From contig JASANG010003778.1 of NCBI GenBank assembly GCA_030248215.1, positions 62,001 through 126,000 of the forward strand: a stretch of DNA of 64,000 nt, given 5' to 3'. This stretch comes from Enoplolaimus lenunculus (taxonomy: Eukaryota; Nematoda; Enoplea; Enoplida; Thoracostomopsidae). The notes under the pieces were generated by a model, which was not told the origin of the DNA, searched no databases, and worked only from the letters and a program-made list of their open reading frames with translations. Numbering within the stretch: the first letter of the stretch is position 1; each line of letters opens with the position of its first letter. The position numbers and the translations under genes were made by a program. Below, piece by piece: positions 23,958 to 35,900 of this stretch.

Positions 23958-26900
23958 GGACGAATGGAATAATTTGTTTGGGAATCAAAACCAGTTAACG
24001 AAACGGTTAAAAGACTGGGCAACTAACGGTGCTTTGCAAGGATGTAGACATAGAAGTACCTGCTGGAGAGTAAGCATGCATTACTTTTATAGCGGCTTCC
24101 ATTCAACAGTTCTGAAGATTGTTAGCATTTCAATAAATTTTTATAAATTCATTTTGCTGCAGCTTCGTTTAATGTTGCGTATTGCATATGTAATAATTTC
24201 AGCTGTCATAAATATTACTACTTTTCGATTTGACCGATTCCGAGCCCACTCCTATTTTACCTATCCCGAATCCGATTATTTTCGAAAAGAAATTAGTCTG
24301 TTCCAGTTAAATTTTGGAAGCGCAAGCACCTATTTCCGAACCTTCAATTTTTGCCGAATCTGAAACCGGGAAGCGTTTTAAATGATTTTTATTTATTTTT
24401 AGGTATTATTACAGTCCATTCCTGAAAATACGTCGCAGTGGTGCAGCGTCGTAAAGTCAAAGCGAGCTGAATATGGGAATCTTAAACAAGAGGTTATGAT
24501 TGTAAAAATATATTTTTATGGTTAGAGGCAACGTCATCTGTCATATGTTTACATATATACCAGGGTGCAACCGGAATTACAATTTACCGGAACCGGAACC
24601 GGAATTTGAAAATTTTACCGGAACCGGAACCGGAAAGTGAAAAATGCATTTCCCCAAAAATTTCATTTTAATCGTATTTTTTGCTCTATTATTTGTGAAA
24701 TAACCTTAGTCGAACATAGGTATTTATTTTATTTGTTGTATTTTAGATTTTCGTCGTCGATTGAAGTGAAATCTACCATCAAAGGCTTATATTTGGAGTA
24801 CAAGTGGCTTTCAAAATAGATTCTTAAAAATTAGCAAAGTTAAGAAAACGGGCAAATTATAACACCGGAATTTTTAAATCCGGTAAAAATTTACCGGAAC
24901 CGGAACCGGAAGGTGAAAAAATGCCGGAACCGGAACCGGAATTCCGGTTGCACCCTGATATATACGTATCGTATAATACGTATTTAGTAGAAGATTAATG
25001 ACAAATAAAAAGAATAAACCATGGAATTCTCACTGTGGGGTTTAAACCGGGGTTAATGCCATTGTTAAGGAATCATTTAAATGTGTAAAAATTTGCTGGG
25101 ATTATTGTCAATAGATTCAAGTGGAAATAAACAAATCCTTCAAAAATATTGCAGTAGAAATCTGAATATGTAAGAATTATCAAAGCTTTATTATAGTACA
25201 CTGTGGATCCGAGAGACAAACGACGTTTAGAAGATTTGTCTAAAAACAACCCTCTTTCACTGTCTGATGAGGTTAGTTTATGTTTAGAATACATTTAGTG
25301 TTGTAACTACTTTTGACTGAAATTACTATCCCTACGGCCTGGAGGTTGTAGCGAAGCCTGTTTTCTTCGGTCTGAATAGTTTGCGATGACTCGCTCAGGG
25401 TCCACTTACAGCTTATGTCCTGCTACTGTTTGAGGTAGAAGAGTTTATTGTTTTTCTCGTAACTGTGTTATCGTAGGAGTTCAGGTTGTGCTAAGAAACT
25501 GAAAACTTTTGCTTGGGAGCAACCGGATATCTGCCGAAGCTGGATAGTTTTTTTTTGAAAACCTGGAATATCATCTGAATTTGTGCATTGATTGATGTTT
25601 TGCATTGCAAATGTATATATTATATGTATGAGTTTGATTACTGAATTTAGAAGTATTTTTCGTTTTCTTTCAGTGTATAAAAGCTAAACATCAAAAATGT
25701 TTAATATAATCCAAGAGCATTAAGCAGCCTCAGAATATTCTTAATGACATCATGTTTTCTGATTTAAAATCAATTATTGGCTTAGATTTTAGATTTCACA
25801 TTAGTGTCAATGCTTCCTTTGATTTCCACCGAATACATTTTAATACCGTAATTTTTAATTCCGGTAACAATTTACCATAACCGGAAGGTGAAAATTTCAG
25901 GAATTGAAACCTTAATTCAGGTTGCATCGTGGGTACAGATAGTTGGTTTTTTATTTCGCAGTAACGGCAATCGCTTGCATGGTATATAACAAGCAGGGTG
26001 CAACCGGAATTCCGGTTCCGGTTCCGGCATTTTTTCACCTTCCGGTTCCGGTAAATTTTTACCGGATTTAAAAATTCCGGTGTTATAATTTGGCCGTTTA
26101 AGAATCTCTTTTGAAAGCCACTTGTACTCAGAATATAAGCCGTTGATGGTGGATTTCACTTCAGTCGACGACGAAAATCTAAAATACAACAAATAAAATA
26201 AATACCTGTGTTCGACTAAGGTTGTTTCACAAATAATAGAGCAAAAAATACGATTAAAATGAAATTTTTGGTGAAATGCATTTTTCATTTTCCGGTTCCG
26301 GTAAAATTTTCAAATTCCGGTTCCGGTTCCGGTAAATTGTAATTCCGGTTGCACCCTGATAACAAGAGTTCTAAACGCTTATATTTGCGTATAAATTGAG
26401 TAAAAATAAAAAATTTACGTCAAAAAGTTTGCGGCGAAATTGAGCTTCTTTTTACAACTGTGTTTTATCTGCACATTTCTCATATTTTAAAGTATTCGAC
26501 GCATGTTTCTGTCGAACTTGGAAACAGTGTATTTTTTGAGTTCATGAGTGAGTCTGGACTCACAATGTTTTCAACTAGACGCAAAAAAACTGAGCTGCAC
26601 GCCCTGTGGACACAGCAGGTTAACATTAAATTTTTGCTGTTTGCTCGTATAAATACAAAAAACTCGAAACAATAAAATACATCGATTCCATATGAGCAGC
26701 ATACAACATACGCTAAGAATAATGCAAATTGCATGGTCGCATAGATCTTGGAACCGGACTCAAAAAAATCGCCCGGCCGCGGGATGGGCTTGGGTTCGAT
26801 TTTGAATAAAATAACCTGCTTGGAAAAGTGGTTGATTTTATTTTGCATTATAGTAATTTAGCATGTTGAACATATTTGCAAATTTATGTTCCGGTTGCTG

Positions 26901-29900
26901 CTCTTGTTTCGGTAAAAACAAATCCTGTTTCGGTTCCTGCTTCCTGTGAAGTGAAATTCCAGTTTGAACCCTGATTTTTGGAGAACAGTGTTAGAACGGG
27001 GGTACTACAGAAATTTTGTTTGATTCTTCATAGTCATTGGGAGGCTCTGTTGCATGATCCGATGCTGTGATCAAAGGCGAATATTTTTCTTGACATAATT
27101 GTTTGGTTAGTCAAAATCCGGATGGCAATCTGAGCACATCAATTGTGGCACTAAATATATGCCCTGGATATCCAATCGCTCCCTGATTTCAAATTGGCCA
27201 AAATACATTCAAGGTTAAGCTAAAGTAGCTGGCTAAACATACGGCGTTGCGTTGCGGGTATAAAAAATTAAAGAAACCATTAACCTTTTACGGGGCGAAG
27301 CTACACTAAATATACTAAGTTTTAGCAAATTTTTGCAGATTATTTCGAATTTGGCTATGAAGCTTACATTGAGTCAAAAAGTCACAAAAATGAAGTCTGG
27401 TCCCGGGATCTTTAAAACTCGAAAGAAACGAAATTTTGGCATTATGAGCTGTCCGTCTGATATCATGTCACAAGATAATTAATGCACACATTAAAAGCAG
27501 ATCAAGTCTCATTTAGTTTTTATCGCACTATTATGCATCATTCTATGCAATCGTAAACACGCAAACACGGGTTTACGAATGCATAACTTTCCAGTTCATT
27601 TAGTCAAATACAATTGAGCAACGCGAAACTCTGAGCGACTCGTAGGTGGAAAGGTGGGTGTCCGTCTGTCTGTCCATTCGTTCCTCCGACGCGGGTCTAA
27701 CCTGTAAGCTATAAAACAAAGAATGTACGAAAATTTGGTATTGCTTAGTACCGAAGCTTGTGCTCCCTAATCGTTAGTCTGGAACCGACCGGATAAGTTT
27801 ACCTCAACTGGAGCCGGATAGCAAATTTCTTGTTTCATTGTCAAAAATTTATGCTTTTTGACTTGCTGCAAATGCAGTTGCCGCAAAATGTTTCGTGTCT
27901 CCACATCTGAAAAAGCCTACTAGATACGGATGACGATTTTCTGTCGGATATTAAATTGGAACCGGATATCAGACCGATCCCTGTGTCTGGGAAGGTTTGA
28001 GACTGGCCCAGTAAATGTCTTGTGTTACGGTTACGCTCGCGAAAAAATAGTCTATATTCTGATTTCCAATACCTTCAGACATATTCCAGCTCTCATTGAA
28101 TTTTTAGGGCCTTCACCGGTTCCAAGAAATCCTAGATCTACTAACTAGTGCCCTCGTAGGTAGCTCCGCAACCGGCAATTTTCAATATAAATGCGAGAAG
28201 ATTTTTTGAGGGGCCAAGTAAAAAATTTCCTAACTTAGAATTCTGTTGATTCATTTGAATATATTTCCGGCCAGGGGTAGGGACGAATTTGTTCGTAGCT
28301 GTTCCGCACCTACCACCTCTTTCAACCTTAGTTGGTTCATAGACTTATAACTGATCGTAGATTTATAATTTTGCAATAATGGCTCTGATAATATTGCTAA
28401 ATATATTGACATTTGGGCTATTTTGTTCGGGCAATGGTTGCTGTGGTAATTGTAGCGTTTAGGCTATTGTCGCATTTGGGCAATATTAAGGTTTTGGGCA
28501 ATATCGTCGCGTTTGGACCATCGTTTTACTCCTATTTAGGAGTTTAAGTATGTTTTTTAATTTGAATTTTACTTTTTTTCTGTTATAATGATATAGAGCG
28601 TTGTACGTGCATCAAATGTAAATTGTAGTTTTTTAAATCTAACTTAAGACTTTGATGTATGTTTATATATATAATATATCGCTCTTTGCACCATGACAAC
28701 ATAATCAAAGTTAGCCTTTCACCTGGCCCTGCAATCTATATGTAACCATTGAATGAAAATGTGTCACTATGTTTTCCAGTTTACAGCTTATAAAAGTTGA
28801 CCTTTTATCAGTTTAGTTTCAAGTGAGCGTGGTCGGAACAGATAAACAGTAACAGTTAAGTTACTAAAACACTGGTTGTTGTTTGCCGTTGCTTGCTTTC
28901 CATTAGCGACTTCAACAACTTGTTAACTGTTGATTTCAAAGTCACACTAATATTATGCAACATATTCAGTTCTTGTTCGTTCGGGTAACCATTGTAATTT
29001 GCAAAATGGTAACGGTGGTTTCAATTCAAATTGTTCCCTCCTGTGAATCAGTTAATGTTATTTTTGTTATTTTTGTCTGCATTGCATTTTATTAGCGTTA
29101 CTTTGTGTATTATTGGGAAAGAGTTGCGACAAGTTTCAGTGTCAATAATTCTAGGTAACTGCTATTGAACACATTTCAATTAGTTTAACAGATTTGGTTC
29201 AAAAGTGATACGACCATAAAAAAGGTACCGCGTTGGTATCGAGTCTTACTGTAAAGAAAGCATAATAAAAGAACCGTATCGTGTGACGGTTGGCCTTGAC
29301 GGGTTTACAACTCTCCCGTATGCGTCGCTAAGGCGTTACAAGTGTTTTTCCAAACGGTTCGTGTAAATTTTGATTGTATGTTATTTTGATCTATACTAAA
29401 TAGTGTTTTTCTAGAACCCGTGGCAACAATATTTTGTTGACTGTGAACTGCGAACGTATATTCGTCAGGATGTTGATCGAACGTAAGCACGTATGCAGTT
29501 TTTTTACTTCCGCCCGCACACTGAATATATTTTACAGTACACTATTCAGTTAAAATCTTATCAACGTTTTAAAACGTTCATTTGATGTAAATTTCTCCAC
29601 CTCGTGTAATTTGTAATTATTTTGTTTCCACAAGAGTTTTTGTACTGATTGCGCTCTTTAGCGGTATGAATTCTGTTATCCTGAGCAAAAGGCGCTGGAC
29701 AGATTGTAATTTTGATCATAAACAGCATTGTAATACAGAATTATAGCAGTTTTCAGCAGTAAATACCCGACAATTTATAATACTGGAGCCGCAACCGGAC
29801 ATCTGGTGACATCCTTTTGTCTCACATATATGATCTTCGAAATTATAATGCTCGTCGTATATTTTTACTAACCATTATGTATAAAGTTGATCAGTTATTA

Positions 29901-32900
29901 CAGATTTCCTGAACTAGAATATTTTCAAAGCGAAACGGTTCGAGAAATGATGATTGATATTTTGTTTGTCTATGCAAGACAAAATCCTCACGTAGGATAC
30001 AAGCAGGTACAATTGTATAAATTGCAACCCGTAGTTTATGCGATTCCTGTAATAGTGTTTGACCTAGTGAGATGTCTGTTTAGCATTGTTATGGCATAAA
30101 CCGAAATCTTAGCGGAATGCATGGTTTTAATTAATTGTAATTAATTAATGATACGGTAATTTCAGGGAATGCACGAAATTCTTGGTCCTTTGATTTTTGT
30201 TATTTATTCCGATCAGCAATCGTTTGCTCATGCTTGCGAAGTACAAGACAACTGGTATGTGTTGTTGTATCCGTGCTTTGTCGCTTTAAAAATTTACGCT
30301 TTGAGCTTAAACGCGAACTTTATTATGATTTATATTTATTCAAGAGCCCGTATTTTGAAATGTGTGTAGCGCCTATATCAGTTTTTGATAGATCTGGTAT
30401 ATTTTGAAAAACTGAATGGAAAAGTTCGAAATTCAGCACATTTTTCGTGTTTGATTTATCCTTTATGTGAACCGTAGTTCCAGTTGTTCGTTAGTTTGAA
30501 AACCTATCACTGGCAGTGGTATGTATTTTAGGCATTTGAGAATATAGAAGCCCAGACATAAAAAAGTTTGATTCACGTTGTTATAAGTTGATTTCTATTT
30601 ACTCTGTTACAACAATAGTGATCTTCACCACGTTGTGTTAGCTAATTATTTGAGCTCTTAATAATGCGATCGCTGTGAACAGTCGGTATTGTGTGATTGA
30701 AATAAAGCAATAGTTAAAATTACATGTGTGGTTAGCCGTACTCAAAGTTAGCAGATATGCGAAAAATCAATTTTGAATCTATTTTAATCATATGGAGCGA
30801 ATGGTGATATAGTATAAGTTTAGTTCTGATCTTTCAGCTCCGAGCAGGAGCAAATGAGGTAAGAGTTAAAATTTGTTTTAGTGTAACGTTTTTGAGTCGA
30901 ACTCTTTCTGATCTGCGTCCCAATTATACTAAATGACACTGTTCGATATTTTAAACCAGTCGTAGTGGGACTACATTTATTGAGCGAAGCTCGAACGCAC
31001 GTAATCAATTAAGGTAATATGCAAATTAGTTGTTAGCTAACTATTCATTTATCGGTTTTGGAGGTTTGTAAGCAATTTCCTCAGATTCCTCGCACCCAAA
31101 ACCCTTCAGTCACTCTAATAATTTTTGGAATAATTTAAAAAGTCCTAATTTTGTTTTGTCAATTAAGCTAATATGCAAATTAGTTATTAGCTAACTATTC
31201 AATTATCGGTTTTGGAGGTTTGTAAACAATTTATTCAGATTCTTCGCACCCAAAAACCTTCAGTAAACCCTAATAATTATTGAAATAATTTAAAAAGTCC
31301 TAGTTTTGTCTTGTCAGTTAAGCTAATATGCAAATTAACTGTTAGCTAACTTCAATTATCGGTTTGGGATGTTTGTAAACTATTTATTCAAATTCCTCGC
31401 ACCAAAAAACATTTTAGTGCTGAAATTATATTGCTTTTAACCTTAATAACCTTAATAATTATATTGCTTTTAACCTTAATAACCTTAATAATTAGTGAAA
31501 TATTGTAAAAAGTCCTAATTTAGGCTTATAAACTATGCTAATATGCAAATTATCTATTAGCTAACTGCTCAATTATCGGTTTTGGAGGTTTGTAAACAGT
31601 CTACGCAGATTCCTCGCACCCAAAAACCCTTTAATGCTAAAATTAGATTGCTTCTAACTGTAATAATTAGTGAAATATTGTGGAAAGTCCTAATTTAGGC
31701 TTAATTAATTATGCAAATTAGCCTGTAGCTAATAAACGGCTCAAAATTTTCAAACCCCAATGCGAGGTTAACACCCCAGTATAATTGGCTTTCAAACAAA
31801 AAAGTTTATTAAAATCGGTTCAGCCGTTCCTGAGATTCTTTTCGGACGGACGGACGGACATGAGTTTCGCTTCGCTCAATAAGATACGGTAGTCTTAGTT
31901 AAATTAAGCAACTTCAGTAGTTAAATTAAGTAATGGCCAAAACACATAAACAATAGCAATATTGGCATACTCAAAATGAAAAAATATGTATCGTGTACCT
32001 ATTTGTTTGTGAATTATGTAATTCATGTTAATTATACTTGCTGCCCACTGGGAATTAGGAATGCTGGGATCTTAAAACTATAATTAAGCGTTTTGGCTTA
32101 CAGTTCGGCTTAAGTTTAGTGGGCAGGCAGCCAGTACCTATAACGTTCTCGCAAATGAGCTTGATTTTATAATTTTTAGATACATCTTGCACGAGTTGTT
32201 GGATCCTATATATTTGGAACACGACGCATTGTAAGCAGAAGTTGTTGATGCTTTTTTATGTACATATATCATTATTGTTATCATTAGTGAACGTGTTATA
32301 TTTGGAATATTGAAGCTTATTCTGGTCATTGTGGTTTCGGAAAGATTAAAAGTAGTAGTTTGAACGCTATGTAATATAAGGTGTTTCAAGAATAATCGGT
32401 TCCCAGAACAGATATATTTTTCATTGTTGTACACATATGTTGTATACCATCGCTCAACACTCATACCTTCATGGAACTGTAATTAATTCGGAAGGAAAAG
32501 TTGTTAAGTCAAAATGGAATCACGTTTTGCTGTTTTATAGCCATCTTCTTACACAAATCATGCGAATCATTCAGCCATGGTACTATTCGCCGGACTCCAA
32601 GATCACCGTTGATGTATGTTTGCTTTTTCAGAGTTTACAAAGCATAAAATCGCATTTTTGTACTGGTGTGGCATCGTAATCTAGCTCTTGAGATGCATAC
32701 CTGGTATTTTTAGAATTCCCGTTTTAGCTCGGTATTTTGGTAGATCCTGCCAGTCAACTATAGTCAGAGGCTGTTTATACTTGCAGTAGTCGCAAGTTAT
32801 CTTTAAATCTTATGTTTGGTTTGTGTTTCCTGAAGAGTTTTTATTTATATTTGCGATTGTGCCGTATTGTGTTAAATTTTGCTTAACATATCATTAAATT

Positions 32901-35900
32901 ATATTTTCTAGGCAACCAGCGATACTGAACTTTTTGTTCGACCTCAGGATTCTGTTCCGACCAATGTTCTAGTGCGAAAACTGAATTGGATTGGCGATAC
33001 CTTGTTACAGTCTGTAGATCCTGATTTGTATAGACATTTAGAACATATGGAGATAGCGCCGCAAATATACGGAATGTAAATGACGGGTGTTTAATTTTAA
33101 TCTTTGTTTGTATCAGTAGTTGTTGCTTTTGGCTCGGTGTTTTTGCAGCGGCAATATGTAGCAATAGTAAGTAATCAAACACGTCAACGACAATGGCAGA
33201 GTTATTACCTGTTAGAGGTTATGGAAAAGAATATCATGAAAGTGCAGCTTAAATGTGGACATATGTAATGCAATAATTGCTACGATTACTTCTTCGGGCA
33301 ACTCAAGAAGCTGACGTTTTTCACAATGAATAAAAAATGAAAAGATCAAGCTGATAATTTAGATGCAGTAACTGAATAGACTTTTTGTTTTTTTCGATTG
33401 AAATGCTTCCAAAAGTAGTCAAATTTAAATGCTATGCCCTATGTTGGTGAAAATTTAGTATATGGTCTTTGGACATTTTTCAGGGCCCAAGGCCCAATTA
33501 TGAACAGAGTGTCTTAAAGTACTAGTATTAAATATAAAAACTTCATTAATGCGTTATGTTTATACATACTTATAATATTTTTGATTTACTCAAGCCCCTA
33601 AATTCAATTCTATTTAACTCTGCATACGTGTACATTAAAAATGCATAATATAGTAAGATTTTAGGGCTTTACTGTTATTTTATTATTTAATAAATTGTAT
33701 TTTAAATCTTTCGTTTATGTTATTTTAGTCGTTGGTTACGCCTTTTGTTTGGCCGTGAATTTCCTATTCAAGACTTGCTGTGCGTATGGGATGCAATTTT
33801 TGCTGATGGCCCACCGTTTGTTCTTGTTGATCATGTATTTGTTGCAATGCTGACATTTATTCGAGAGTTATGTAAGTATATTATAGAACTGTGACGTATA
33901 TTGTACTCTTTTTCGCTCTGTACTTTTTAGCATTTAATTTTGAGCACTGCTTGAGTGTTGTCAATCGTGCTCTCAATAGTCTGTTGTCCAGTAGTTGAGT
34001 ACTGGTATTTGTAGCCAACGCTTTTGTATAGATTAACGGCTTTTTGTCCTGCCGCCGATGTTATCAGTCATTTATCTGTATATGTGTGTATGAAATAAAT
34101 CAAGGTGTCATTTCGTAGGGTATTTCATTCGAACTTAGATACAAGCTATGGAGAATTGCTCTCATATTTAATTATTTTTTATACTTTTCAGTGCTTAGCT
34201 GTGATTATACAGGATGCCTGCACTATTTAATGCGATATCCTCCAGTTGCTGATGTTCAAGCCTTACTGAAGTTAGCTCTTCACTACAGGTTTCCACAGGT
34301 ATCTTGGTGTTGTTGCTGTTATTATTATTATTATTGTTGTTGTTGTTGTTGTTGTTGTTATAGTAGTATCTTATAAACGTCTGCATTGCGGTTTTCAAAA
34401 AGCCAAAGTGTATTTACATATTAAAATTCTACAAGAACATCTTGTTTATGTACTTATATTGTTCCAAGTCCGTGTATCTATTTAAAAGGTGCTGGAGTGT
34501 TGAACCAATTGAGAGCTACGAGTTTTTAGCAGCTGCCAATTATAGTTCTTGCCTTAAATTACACAATACTGCTATATAAATTAAACGCTGATGTAGGTTT
34601 TTATTTCAGAAATATTCCAAACCTGCACATTCCACAATTCAATCTCACTCGAATTTCAGTCACATTACGGTTGCTGGTCGGCCGCATCCCAACACCTTAA
34701 GTAATCATGTGCGTATTAATACTACTTACGGTAGCACCGGAGTCGGACTAAAGGCTAATCGTTCACTTGCAGGTCCTCTCGGTGGCCCACTATTCCAAGT
34801 GTCAATCCCCCCAGACCTAGGTCGCCGTGTTGAATCTGGGTCCCGTGCACTTGGTAAAACCATTCAGAAGATTGGGCGAGAAGCGGGTGAGTTGGTTTGT
34901 TGTGGATTCATTTTCTAATACTAACAACGGTTTTGACTTCTTTTAACCGGTGGTTAAGAAACTTATTATGAAGGTTTTTTTACAATAATTGACTAGGACA
35001 TGGAAAACTGTATGCAAATAATTTAATTTATATGTGTCGGACACATTTCTTTTCCAGTGCTGTCCCCTATTGTTGGGGTGTGATTTCACTCTATTTTTGC
35101 TAATACTCTTTGAACATTTTGCTGAATTAACGGTTGGTAATTGACAATTTTGTTGACAGAACATTTTAAATAAACGCGAATGTGTGCTTGAGTGAGCTTG
35201 TTGAGTATTATTTTACGATACTAATTTAGTTCGTTTGTTAATATTTTTCTTACGACATTAGTTACAGAGCTAAGGAAATATTCAAAAAGATTTGTTAAAT
35301 GACAATGATGCTTTAGGCTGATTTATCTAGTTTTCGTTTTTCGAAACATACATTTGACTTGATTTTTTGTGATAACCGATGGTGCATTTTCAGAAACTCA
35401 TGCCAAATCGATAAATCTGACTGCGGTCTCACAGCAATTTCCAGGAGCATCATCTAAATTTTATGACTCCACCGATTATTATGCTAGTAACTCTTTTGGG
35501 AATCAGCCAAACACTTCACATTTTCATAATTCTGGAGACAGCAAAAGCTCGCCCATTATCGGAAGCAAACCGGTGAAGTTATTTTCAAATACAACAAAAC
35601 AGTTGTTTCGGGTTAGCGGTACGAATAGTAACAGTCAAAGGCAACAAATCACGAAGCAGGATTCAACCAACAGTCGGTCTTTGCAACATAGTCCAGCGCG
35701 TCAAAAACCTCCAGTTGGCCGCAATCGAAGCGCATCCAGTGCTGAGGTACGTGAACGACAGAATTAAATATATTACAGATGACCCTTTGACACGTAATTT
35801 TATTGTCATTAATTGTTGCATGTGCCAATATTCTCTGGGGATAGGCCTTGTAGCTTTTGAATCAGTGACTGACATCTTTCAAGATTGGGTTTGCCCTAAT

